Of a stretch of 12,147 bases of DNA, positions 1 through 8,058 are shown piece by piece. The position numbers were made by a program, and so were the translations under genes. Below the pieces are notes generated by a model, which worked only from the letters and a program-made list of their open reading frames with translations, was not told the DNA's origin and did no database searches. Every line of letters starts with the position of its first letter. Within the stretch, counting starts at the first letter, position 1. The stretch lies in assembly GCA_021414045.1 (NCBI GenBank), contig JAIOPF010000076.1:1-12147 (forward strand), given 5' to 3'. Origin of the DNA: Deltaproteobacteria bacterium. Its GTDB lineage: Bacteria > UBA10199 > DSSB01.

Positions 1-502
1 GCTGACGGCCGATACGAAATTTTCCGACCGGCGTGAGGATATCGACGTAGAGACGACGGACGTTGAGGCTGCCGCCGCCGCCGGTGACGATGTCGCCCGC
101 CGCGGGACCGGTGACGCCGAAGGCGCCCGCGCCGCCCGGCAGGATGATGGTGCCGGTGATGGGGTTGAAGACGGTCAGTTGTTCGACGTCGTTGGTGCCG
201 AAGATGACGTCATCGAGCATGTCGATCTGCGAGTGTATCGAGATGTTGTCGTTGATCTTGAGGACGGGCTCGATGCGGAAGCGCTGCTGGCCGAACAAAA
301 TATTGCCGAAGCGGTCGTTGCCGAGCTGCTTGCCTTGGGCGATGTTGGAGGGCTTCTGCGTGTCGAGATCCAAGGACCAATCGAGGAACAGTCGGTAGTA
401 ACCGTGGGCGGAGAAGCTGAGCGCGTGGGCGGAGCCGCTGAAACAGCAGGCGATGACCAAGGCCGCTAGGAAGGCCGATAAACGGGTGCTGACACGTTTC
501 AT
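1..502 (-). CDS. Porin-like outer-membrane protein, 3' part missing
   Basis: The frame opens at ATG 502-500 and stays open to the window edge, giving 167 residues of a longer protein. An AAGGGAG ribosome-binding site lies about 9 bases upstream. Residues 1-27 form a signal peptide (MKRVSTRL start, hydrophobic core AFLAALVIACCF, cleavage after AHA). The mature part begins LSFSAHGYYRLFLDWSLDLD and continues with alternating polar and hydrophobic stretches (RFRIEPVLKINDNISIHSQIDM) and, near the edge, RRLYVDILTPVGKFRIGRQ. Short amphipathic strands ending in a GR motif are typical of porin-like outer-membrane beta-barrels of former Deltaproteobacteria. A Gly/Pro/Ala-rich stretch around residues 120-145 may be an extracellular loop. 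The barrel assignment is inference from pattern; substrate is unknown. The gene has its own promoter and a roughly 150-base leader. Confidence 0.8.
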   Translation of the reverse strand, partial: MKRVSTRLSAFLAALVIACCFSGSAHALSFSAHGYYRLFLDWSLDLDTQKPSNIAQGKQLGNDRFGNILFGQQRFRIEPVLKINDNISIHSQIDMLDDVIFGTNDVEQLTVFNPITGTIILPGGAGAFGVTGPAAGDIVTGGGGSLNVRRLYVDILTPVGKFRIGRQ

Positions 503-533
503 GAAGATTTTCTCCCTTCAAAAACAGGCTGCA

Positions 534-632
534 TTAGCGCGCTGACACCGAAGGCCCTTCGGTGAAGAATAGCGGCGCGAGTAAAAATTCGATCTCTTGG
601 AGTGTTTTTGAGAAAAAGCTTAGGCGTTTCAA
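534..632 (-). CDS. Possible 32-residue leader peptide upstream of the porin-like gene
   Basis: A short frame starts at TTG 632-630 and ends at TAA 536-534, 31 bases before the porin-like start. An unusually strong Shine-Dalgarno run, AGGGAGGAGG (650-641), sits 8 bases upstream of the TTG. The peptide begins MKRLSFFSKTLQEIEF and ends TEGPSVSAR. It lies inside the predicted transcript from the promoter at 663-690. The peptide matches no family I recognise and has no clear membrane segment. It could be a regulatory leader, a real small protein, or chance. The ribosome-binding site is the main support; the TTG start and the short length are against it. Confidence 0.3.
   Translation of the reverse strand: MKRLSFFSKTLQEIEFLLAPLFFTEGPSVSAR
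546..564 (-). repeat. Inverted repeat in the porin-like gene's leader
   Basis: CACCGAAGGGCCTTCGGTG on the minus strand is a perfect inverted repeat apart from its central base and can form an 8-base-pair stem with a 3-base loop. It is not followed by a T tract on either strand, so it does not look like an intrinsic terminator. It falls in the last third of the candidate leader ORF and about 45 bases upstream of the porin-like start codon, where it could act as a stability or attenuation element. Function is inference. Confidence 0.4.
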
Positions 633-662
633 TGCTTTAGCCTCCTCCCTCGTCCGGGCGCG

Positions 663-690
663 ACTCTAGCACTTCGGTAAAAAAGGTCAA
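663..690 (-). promoter_or_regulatory. Predicted sigma70-type promoter for the porin-like gene
   Basis: On the minus strand TTGACC (690-685) and TAGAGT (668-663) are separated by 16 bases, close to the housekeeping consensus. The surrounding 660-750 stretch is AT-rich compared with the coding DNA. Transcription would begin near 656, giving a leader of about 150 bases. I see no clear terminator between the end of the protease gene (757) and this promoter, so read-through from the protease gene is possible. Confidence 0.5.
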
Positions 691-756
691 AATAAAAATA
701 CAGTATTTATAGGGTTTTAGGGCTTCCGAGGGCAAATGAAGACCAAAAAGCAATTC

Positions 757-3700
757 TTAGGGAATGATGTATACCGACTGACTCAATTTTTCGGAACAAT
801 TGTTCTGTGCTTTGATGACGACAAGGTAATAACCGGAAGCCGGGTGCATGACTGGGCCATAGGAATTATTGGGTGTGGTAGTTGTTGAGATGTGAGTCAT
901 GAAATTAGGGTTTCCTTGATCGTTCAAGTAATTGACGTTGAGTAGGTTTGTCTCGACTCTATATCCCGTGGCGCCGGCCACTGCTTGCCATTGGTAAGTA
1001 AATCCATTGTTATATGCGACTGCGGAAGCGGCGGAATGGACTTCGGGGACCATCAGGTTCGGCTCTGAAGTCAAAGGGGTGCAGTTGGGTGTCTTTGGAT
1101 CAGAGGTGGAATTATCGGAATCTTTTTTTGCTTTCTCCGGTCCAGGAGCGACCAAATGCGCTTTGCTATAGGCTCCTGTGATAACGTTCTTCGGGCCCAA
1201 GACATGTATTTGTATTTGGTATTCCGATTCAGGATCGACTGGAACCCAAGCTTCCTGAGTCCCGGGAGGAATCAATTGGGATCTGGCGGAGATATCGGCT
1301 GGAACGGGACCCGGAACTATTACGCTGTTGACCAGTCCTTTTTCAGAAAACAGCAAGAAGCCGTAGGGGGAGGGGACTTCATTCCAACTGACTTTGGCGA
1401 AATATTTATTATCCGAAAAGAGGAAACCTGCTGGAACGCCGTTTGTGTCCGGACTCCAAAAGACGGGGGTGTCGATTTTGGGTTGGTAGAAACTGGGTGC
1501 CGAGAACTCGCCTTGCCAATTTTCCGGTCCGATGGCAGCCACCCTCCAATAATAGCCTTGGGCATTCCAAGAGACCTCGTTTTCAGAGGTCGAAGTTCCC
1601 TGAATTTGCTGGTCCACTAGGGTTTTACCTCCGACATCCTGTATCACGAAACGATACGAAGTTACCCCAGTCACAGGAGTCCATTCAAAAGTCAGGGCCG
1701 CGCCCAAAGTCACTGGAGAAACGGGCTTCAGGAGCTTCGGTGGGGAAGGTGGTTTCATTCCGTAGCAGTGAACGTCCGACGGTTTCCCCGCTTGATTCTC
1801 GGGTCCGAAAGAGGTCACGCTCCAGCAGTAGCCCTTAGGACTTTGGGCTGCATTGGCGACTGACAGTTCCGGGATTTGTACCGTGTCTGGGGTTCCGGTA
1901 GCCGTTCCGGGTTTCATTCCGATATTCTCGTACCAGAAGACTTGATAACTGGAGGCGCCTTTCACGCCGCTCCATTGGAATTTTACGGGAGATTGGAATA
2001 ATGGCAGGGCATCTTTCTCTATGGGGTAGAGCAATTTTGCCTGGCTCAAGTTTGGGTCAACATAAAACAGTGTTTCTTGGGAAATCCACCCCGCGTTCTT
2101 TTTTCCTGGGACCCCCCCGAGCGGTTTCAAGCGCCAGTAATAGGGCTTTTCGTTTGGAGCCATGCTTATCTTTAATTGAGTTGTTTCACCGCTTTCGACT
2201 TCGTGCGAGGCATAATTGGAGAACTCTTTATCGCCTCCAATTTGAACCTCATAACCAGTTGCACCTTCCACCTTCTCCCAGCTGAACTCGACTGCGAAAG
2301 GGGAGACCTTGTCCCCGGTTGCGGGGCTGAGCGTCTTGGGCAGATCCGAGACTGTGGTGAAAGTGTTCACTCGACCCCATTTGACCAGGGCAAGCGTTGC
2401 GTTGGGAGGGAAAGAAAGCGTTTCTTTCTTGATGGGTCCCGCTTTGCTTTGAAAGAGTCCAGCCCATCCGGAGAAATTTCCAGTCTTCGACTCGCTTGGC
2501 TGTTCCTGAGATTTTTCCGTAGGGCTTTCTCCAGGGCTCAGAATACGCACTCTCCAATAATACTGGGTGAACGGTTTTAAGTCGAAGCGGTCCGTGCAAA
2601 ACGGGACGCCGTCTTCATCTTTCTCCGTTTCGTCCGGCAAGCAATTTTGACTCGTGGTGGATTCCTTGGAGAATTGGGGGTCCGAGGAAACCTGGATTTC
2701 CCATCCGTTTTCACTGGGTTTTCTGCTCCATTTTAGGATCGCGGACTTAGGGTTAACGAAGGGGTAACCTTCCGCCGGTTTGTAGATTCTGTCCTCAAAG
2801 CGTGATCCGATGCCTACGGCATAAAATGCGTCGGTTACGGTCTGGACTTCTGGAGATTTCTTTCCGAAGAGTTCCTTGGCCAGTGAAATCGTGGCATCGC
2901 GCGCGTCGCTGTAGGTGGCCGTCGAAGGTAGAGTCGTCATGACTCGGAAGGCCAATTCTTCGGCCTTTTTCATCGACTGGGAGGAATCTTGAGCTAGTGG
3001 GGATACGTCATATTCACTTCCCAAATCGTTGATTCCCATCTTCCCGTTGACCATGATGTACCAAGCGTGGCTCACAACCTGCGAATTGCAATGCATGCCG
3101 CATCCGTCTTCGGCCAAGAGCGGATCGCAGAGGTATTCGTCCACTCCTCCGCAAGTTTTGCAGGGTTTCGTCGGGTTGACGGAAAACTTGCCGTGATACG
3201 TGTCGGGGCAAGCGAATTGCTTGGGATTGGCCAGATTCCGAAGGTAGCTCAATTTCCACGGGGGGTATTCCGAATTTTTTCCTAAGGTTTCTTGGGTGAT
3301 AAGCGCCGCAAAGATGTCCGCGAAGGCTTCTCCCAAGGCACCCGATTCTCCCTGGTTCCCCAAGTGAGACGTATAATGGATAACGGCGTGGGTTAATTCA
3401 TGGATTACTGTGTCGATGTAGGTTTTGTAGTTCGCTAAGTTTGGATTTCCTCCCCTGGATCCAACGCGAAATACGAAGCAGGCGCCCAGTGGACAAGGGG
3501 AAAAATGTGCGCTTGGCGAGGAAGAATTTTGACCAACAGCGAACGAATGGGCCAAGATAAAAATTAATTTATTTTCCCCAGACCCGTCAACGCCCTTCCA
3601 GTTGAACCGTTTCGAAAACCAGGATGTTGCCGTTTGAGAAGCGTAGGCAAGGTCAAACAGGGGTCCTGTTAAAGTTGGTCTATCGTTTAAACTATAGGAT

Positions 3701-4989
3701 AATTTTTTTATCGAGATTTTCGTGTCGTCGTTTTCCTGTTGTAATACCGAAATCTCGACGGGGCACGACGTTGTCTTGCAGATCGGCAGGTAAACTTCGT
3801 CGTCGAGAAGTTTGGAACAAGCCGTTTTTGCGTTTTTATACGACGGAAAGACCTCAACTGCGTCTTTGAGACAAGCGGCGTCCGATGTTTCACCCATCTC
3901 ACCAATCAAATTAAAGTTTACATCACCAGTCCCGACGAGATCGTAGTCGAGTGAAAAGACTGCGATCACTTCTCCCGATTGGGCGTCTATTTCGACCTGC
4001 TGATAACTCCCCAACTCGATGGGAATTCGAAATTTCCATGCTAGTCGAGCATTTTGTGCTTGAAGGTTCTGGTGTTTGAAGGTGACGATCAATTCTCCCT
4101 TTATAGGCTCTTGTGAGTCATCCTCTATTTCGGGGATCGCAATATTCGAGAGGTTTGCCTGCGAAAGATTCGCGGAAAGTTCGGAAAAGTTATGAGGGGC
4201 CGTCGCGATTAAGGGAGGATGTAACCCTTCCTCGGTGTTTTTTGAGGCCCCCTGGGAATTGAGTGCTTTTTGGTAAGCCTGGGTTTCAGTGAGCGCTGGT
4301 TTTGTATCTAGTTCAATTCCGGGAATAAAACGGCCTTGTACCGAGACGACGCTTCGATTGTCGTCCTCACCAGATTCACGAAGAACCATTTCTCCGCCGA
4401 TGACCGGTACCAGGCCCCCATTTCCTCCTTGAAAGCTCTGTTGGTAGCGGTAGCTGGTGCTAGAGACAGGGGCTTTACTGGGACTGGGCAGTTCGATTTT
4501 TCCGGATTCTATCATTGAATCCTGAAAGCCTTCCGGACCCTTTTGGCGAATCCCGTAGTCGTTAGCGTATTTCGCGAAAAAAACCTCTCGTTTGACGTCC
4601 GTTCCTGGTTTGAGCTCCACGCTACGCAGGTTTCCAGACTCATAGCGGATGGATTCGGAATCCCTCTCGATTTTCGGGCCCTGGGGTGATGCAGCATAAG
4701 CATTCCCATCGATTGGCTCCCTATAACCAAGTTCCGCAGAGAGGGCGGGATTATATCGAATGACGCTTTGTTTGAGAGTGGAGAATAAGTCCGCAGTGGG
4801 AGCAGAGTTTCCGGTCAATTTGGCATGACTGTTTCCAGGCAGTGAATTCAGGAAAAGTAAGGCGAGAACGATTGAGAATCGGAAAGTTTTTGGAAGTATG
4901 ACTATATAATAAAAACAGCTAGATTCCTCTTCCCCATTTCTAAGGGAACCAACGCCAAGATGTCGATTTTTCATGTGGTTATTGCCCAT
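757..4989 (-). CDS. Secreted M4 (thermolysin-family) metalloprotease with fibronectin-III-like repeats
   Basis: A zinc endopeptidase of 1410 residues counted from ATG 4989. In order: signal-peptide core at about 38-50 with likely cleavage after SHA (56); a fungalysin/thermolysin-type propeptide at about 60-340 (YRYQQSFQGG, then a PepSY-like ELIVTF region); catalytic domain about 340-729; and a long C-terminal region of repeats. The HELTH motif gives zinc ligands H530 and H534 and catalytic E531. GEAFADIF gives the third ligand E554, 20 residues after H534 as in thermolysin. DGCGMH aligns with thermolysin D226-H231, so H633 is the likely transition-state residue. A cysteine-rich insert (C594, 610, 613, 621, 630, 634) precedes H633. 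Trp residues at 754, 904, 1006, 1103, 1202 and 1334 mark about six fibronectin-III-like units with recurring GATGYxV and YYWRV motifs. The start is uncertain: GTG 5007 and ATG 4974 are in frame, and all leave a long segment before the hydrophobic core. Base composition is more AT-rich than flanking genes. Confidence 0.9.
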   Translation of the reverse strand: MGNNHMKNRHLGVGSLRNGEEESSCFYYIVILPKTFRFSIVLALLFLNSLPGNSHAKLTGNSAPTADLFSTLKQSVIRYNPALSAELGYREPIDGNAYAASPQGPKIERDSESIRYESGNLRSVELKPGTDVKREVFFAKYANDYGIRQKGPEGFQDSMIESGKIELPSPSKAPVSSTSYRYQQSFQGGNGGLVPVIGGEMVLRESGEDDNRSVVSVQGRFIPGIELDTKPALTETQAYQKALNSQGASKNTEEGLHPPLIATAPHNFSELSANLSQANLSNIAIPEIEDDSQEPIKGELIVTFKHQNLQAQNARLAWKFRIPIELGSYQQVEIDAQSGEVIAVFSLDYDLVGTGDVNFNLIGEMGETSDAACLKDAVEVFPSYKNAKTACSKLLDDEVYLPICKTTSCPVEISVLQQENDDTKISIKKLSYSLNDRPTLTGPLFDLAYASQTATSWFSKRFNWKGVDGSGENKLIFILAHSFAVGQNSSSPSAHFSPCPLGACFVFRVGSRGGNPNLANYKTYIDTVIHELTHAVIHYTSHLGNQGESGALGEAFADIFAALITQETLGKNSEYPPWKLSYLRNLANPKQFACPDTYHGKFSVNPTKPCKTCGGVDEYLCDPLLAEDGCGMHCNSQVVSHAWYIMVNGKMGINDLGSEYDVSPLAQDSSQSMKKAEELAFRVMTTLPSTATYSDARDATISLAKELFGKKSPEVQTVTDAFYAVGIGSRFEDRIYKPAEGYPFVNPKSAILKWSRKPSENGWEIQVSSDPQFSKESTTSQNCLPDETEKDEDGVPFCTDRFDLKPFTQYYWRVRILSPGESPTEKSQEQPSESKTGNFSGWAGLFQSKAGPIKKETLSFPPNATLALVKWGRVNTFTTVSDLPKTLSPATGDKVSPFAVEFSWEKVEGATGYEVQIGGDKEFSNYASHEVESGETTQLKISMAPNEKPYYWRLKPLGGVPGKKNAGWISQETLFYVDPNLSQAKLLYPIEKDALPLFQSPVKFQWSGVKGASSYQVFWYENIGMKPGTATGTPDTVQIPELSVANAAQSPKGYCWSVTSFGPENQAGKPSDVHCYGMKPPSPPKLLKPVSPVTLGAALTFEWTPVTGVTSYRFVIQDVGGKTLVDQQIQGTSTSENEVSWNAQGYYWRVAAIGPENWQGEFSAPSFYQPKIDTPVFWSPDTNGVPAGFLFSDNKYFAKVSWNEVPSPYGFLLFSEKGLVNSVIVPGPVPADISARSQLIPPGTQEAWVPVDPESEYQIQIHVLGPKNVITGAYSKAHLVAPGPEKAKKDSDNSTSDPKTPNCTPLTSEPNLMVPEVHSAASAVAYNNGFTYQWQAVAGATGYRVETNLLNVNYLNDQGNPNFMTHISTTTTPNNSYGPVMHPASGYYLVVIKAQNNCSEKLSQSVYIIP

Positions 4990-5021
4990 TTTTGGCGGAT
5001 CCCCCACAAATCCAATCTGTA

Positions 5022-5051
5022 CTTATAGCAAGTTCGATGCCGTAGCGGCAA
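5022..5051 (-). promoter_or_regulatory. Predicted promoter for the metalloprotease
   Basis: On the minus strand TTGCCG (5051-5046) and TATAAG (5027-5022) are separated by 18 bases. Initiation would fall near 5015, leaving only a few bases before GTG 5007 but about 25 before ATG 4989; this is why I prefer the ATG. A GGGGGA run at 5005-5000 lies about 10 bases before that ATG. A small inverted repeat, TGCCG-CTA-CGGCA on the minus strand, overlaps the -35 element and could be a regulator site. The call rests on consensus similarity only. Confidence 0.4.
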
Positions 5052-5115
5052 AAAACTAAAAAAAAATCAGTGATTGTTATTCTTCATGTTTTTTTAGAGT
5101 CCCTGCCATGGCTTG

Positions 5116-5141
5116 TTATCAAAATGAAAAATTTATCAAAA
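5116..5141. repeat. Short direct repeat TTATCAAAA x2
   Basis: TTATCAAAA occurs at 5116-5124 and 5133-5141, a spacing of 17 bases, in the AT-rich gap between the protease promoter and the groEL terminator. Two direct 9-mers upstream of a promoter could be activator sites, but in AT-rich DNA chance is quite possible. The rest of the 5052-5157 gap holds A/T runs and no convincing gene. Confidence 0.2.
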
Positions 5142-5157
5142 AGAGAGAGAAGAGGAC

Positions 5158-5192
5158 AAAAAAAAGCCCCGTCGGTGGGAACCAACGAGGCT
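5158..5192 (-). terminator. Rho-independent terminator of groES-groEL
   Basis: On the minus strand the 12-base arms AGCCTCGTTGGT (5192-5181) and ACCGACGGGGCT (5176-5165) enclose a TCCC loop and are followed by an uninterrupted run of at least seven T. In minus-strand RNA all 12 positions pair, two of them as G-U wobbles. In plus-strand RNA those two positions are A-C mismatches and no T run follows. Both facts fix the orientation as minus, 28 bases past the groEL stop codon. Confidence 0.92.
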
Positions 5193-5220
5193 TCTTGAAA
5201 TTAGAGTATAGGGACTCGGC

Positions 5221-6891
<1,671 letters not shown>

Positions 6892-7194
6892 TTAGGAGAG
6901 AACGACGGCTTGCACGTCGCTCTCTTGCAGGATCAGGTAGTCTTCGTTGTCGATCTTGATTTCTGTTCCGGAATATTTGCTGAACAGGACCTTGTCGCCG
7001 ACTTTCACTTCGACGGGGATGGTCTTGCCGCTCTCGTCCACACGGCCGCTGCCGACCGCAACGACTTCGGCTTCTTGGGGCTTTTCCTTGGCCGAATCCG
7101 GGATGATGATGCCACCTTTGGTCTTTTCGATCTCTTCCAGGCGCCGCACGATAATGCGATCCCGAAGGGGACGAATGTTGAGCTTTTTCGCCAT
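6892..7194 (-). CDS. groES: Co-chaperonin GroES (10 kDa, Hsp10)
   Basis: A 100-residue heptameric lid for GroEL. It has the N-terminal [13 protein letters not shown] strand, the mobile loop that binds GroEL ([17 protein letters not shown], about 25-41), the VVAVGSGR and [18 protein letters not shown] core, and the C-terminal [15 protein letters not shown] segment, in family order and at normal length. The start ATG 7194 has a strong AGGAGGA (7207-7201) 6 bases upstream. It is the first gene of the groES-groEL operon, with a promoter and a CIRCE-like operator about 60-125 bases upstream. Confidence 0.99.
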   Translation of the reverse strand: MAKKLNIRPLRDRIIVRRLEEIEKTKGGIIIPDSAKEKPQEAEVVAVGSGRVDESGKTIPVEVKVGDKVLFSKYSGTEIKIDNEDYLILQESDVQAVVLS

Positions 7195-7254
7195 TGTCTT
7201 TCCTCCTAAATGGTAACTTGTTGTATTAATTAAGTTTTACGTTAATTCTGCATT

Positions 7255-7281
7255 TTAGCAGTCGAACAGGGTGACTGCTAA
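7255..7281 (-). promoter_or_regulatory. CIRCE-like operator (HrcA site) with variant arms
   Basis: TTAGCAGTC-N9-GACTGCTAA is a perfect 9-9-9 inverted repeat directly downstream of the predicted groES start point. The CIRCE consensus bound by the repressor HrcA is TTAGCACTC-N9-GAGTGCTAA. This copy has the same arm length, spacer and location but carries G for C at arm position 7, with the matching change in the other arm, so symmetry is kept. Family knowledge makes HrcA control of groESL very likely. hrcA is not in this window, and the altered arms are the only reason for caution. Confidence 0.85.
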
Positions 7282-7292
7282 GGTCGCCGTTT

Positions 7293-7320
7293 CATATATG
7301 GTCTGTGGATAAAGTGTCAA
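7293..7320 (-). promoter_or_regulatory. groES-groEL promoter
   Basis: On the minus strand a perfect -35 TTGACA (7320-7315) and a -10 TATATG (7298-7293) are separated by 16 bases. Initiation would be near 7286, so the operator at 7281-7255 covers roughly +6 to +32, the usual arrangement for CIRCE repression of a housekeeping-sigma promoter. The leader to ATG 7194 is about 90 bases. The -35 lies only 30 bases past the stop of the upstream DUF507 gene, with no terminator between, so some read-through into groES is possible. Confidence 0.75.
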
Positions 7321-7350
7321 GGGAGGGGGGAGAGATAAATGCAGAAAACC

Positions 7351-7623
7351 TTAAAAGCGCTTCTTTAGGGCCTCTTCTTCGTAATATTTCCGGTACAGAA
7401 TGTCCCATTCTCGGCTACCTTCTTGGATTCCCTTCTTTTGGGAGGAGATTTTTTGGCGGGCGAGGTCGTCAATCTGGTCGTCGGTGCGGAGGTAATCAGT
7501 GACGGTCTTTCGGATGCAGCGCAGGGCTTCTTCGTCATTGGGATAGTCGACCAGGTCGTCGTCGTAGATTCCGTCCCAGATCAGATGGCAAATATGCGAG
7601 ATGCGGTCGTCGGAGAGTTTCAT
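7351..7623 (-). CDS. DUF507 family protein (second of a pair)
   Basis: A 90-residue cytoplasmic protein beginning MKLSDDRISHICHLIWDGIY, with a centre DYPNDEEALRCIRKTVTDYL and ending EGSREWDILYRKYYEEEAL. The N-terminal segment, the acidic DD-V-D region and the EWDxLYxKYYEEE C-terminus are what I associate with DUF507, a small alpha-helical family of unknown function found in former Deltaproteobacteria, Aquificae and relatives. Its ATG abuts the stop codon of the upstream DUF507 gene (TAAATG, no gap), indicating translational coupling. No membrane segment or signal peptide. Function unknown; the assignment rests on recalled family sequence. Confidence 0.85.
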   Translation of the reverse strand: MKLSDDRISHICHLIWDGIYDDDLVDYPNDEEALRCIRKTVTDYLRTDDQIDDLARQKISSQKKGIQEGSREWDILYRKYYEEEALKKRF

Positions 7624-7902
7624 TTAAAGCACGATCTTTCGTTCGGTAGCCAATTGCTTCTTGATCTTATTTAAAAGCTCTTGCTGGTTCGCCCCGGGCG
7701 GCAATTGGGAGCGGTATTTTTCCATGAGATTCTTGGCGTCTTCGTCCAGTCGGTCTTCCGCGGCGAGGTCGTCGAAAATGGCCTTATGAATGCGGTCGAG
7801 GACGGCGGTGCGGGGGGCCTTCAGCTTGACCAACTTCTGGTCCTCCAAGGCCTTCAGGACTTTTTCGGTGATCTTTTGGATTTGGTCTTTTTTAAGCCGC
7901 AT
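7624..7902 (-). CDS. DUF507 family protein (first of a pair)
   Basis: A 92-residue, highly charged, probably all-helical cytoplasmic protein beginning MRLKKDQIQKITEKVLKALE, with DDLAAEDRLDEDAKNLMEKY in the middle and a basic C-terminus. It looks like a diverged paralogue of the gene directly downstream: similar length, similar start (MRLKKDQI against MKLSDDRI) and a shared acidic pattern after the first helix. It lacks the EWDxLYxKYYEEE ending of its partner. No good Shine-Dalgarno sequence precedes ATG 7902, and the upstream DNA is the tandem hairpin repeat. Function unknown. The pair could form a heterodimer; that is inference. Confidence 0.8.
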   Translation of the reverse strand: MRLKKDQIQKITEKVLKALEDQKLVKLKAPRTAVLDRIHKAIFDDLAAEDRLDEDAKNLMEKYRSQLPPGANQQELLNKIKKQLATERKIVL

Positions 7903-7915
7903 AGATATTCTTACT

Positions 7916-7969
7916 TACTCCGCAAATTCTGCGAATTTGCTGCGCAGGTTGGCAAAGCCAACCTTTGCC
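7916..7969. repeat. Double-hairpin intergenic element, copy 1
   Basis: This 54-base unit begins TACTCCGCAAATTCTGC and ends CTTTGCC. It contains two inverted repeats: GCAAATT-ctgcg-AATTTGC (7922-7940) and AGGTTGGC-aaa-GCCAACCT (7946-7964). A near-identical copy follows with a period of 58 bases. The element fills the space between the divergent DUF507 and aroF units. It has no T tract, so it is not a standard terminator. It may be a dispersed palindromic repeat of this genome or a paired RNA structure. Confidence 0.85.
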
Positions 7970-7973
7970 CTTA

Positions 7974-8026
7974 TACTCCGCAAATTCTGCAATTTGCTGC
8001 GCGGACTGGCTAAGCCAGTCTTTGCC
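7974..8026. repeat. Double-hairpin intergenic element, copy 2
   Basis: This 53-base unit matches copy 1 except for one deleted base and six substitutions. Its hairpins are GCAAATT-ctgc-AATTTGC (7980-7997) and GGACTGGC-taa-GCCAGTCT (8003-8021). The deletion is in the loop of the first hairpin. All six substitutions are in the second hairpin: two pairs are compensatory (G-C to A-T and T-A to C-G), one turns A-T into a G-T wobble, and one is in the loop. The unit ends about 33 bases before the aroF start codon. Confidence 0.85.
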
Positions 8027-8058
8027 TGATATAGCGCTAAAACGAAGGGGAGACAATC

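Noticed and set aside
210..521. 103-codon minus-strand frame at the left end
   Set aside because: The overlapping minus-strand frame starting at 502 has a proper signal peptide, a ribosome-binding site and porin-like strands, while this one is Arg/His/Leu-rich noise.
7916..8026. Tandem repeat as a CRISPR array or as an intrinsic terminator
   Set aside because: Only two copies are present, they are almost contiguous with no unique spacer of normal length, and neither hairpin is followed by a T tract.
7790..8029. Plus-strand frame reading through the tandem repeat
   Set aside because: It has no ribosome-binding site, half of it is antisense to a DUF507 gene, and its repeated peptide simply reflects the palindromic repeat.
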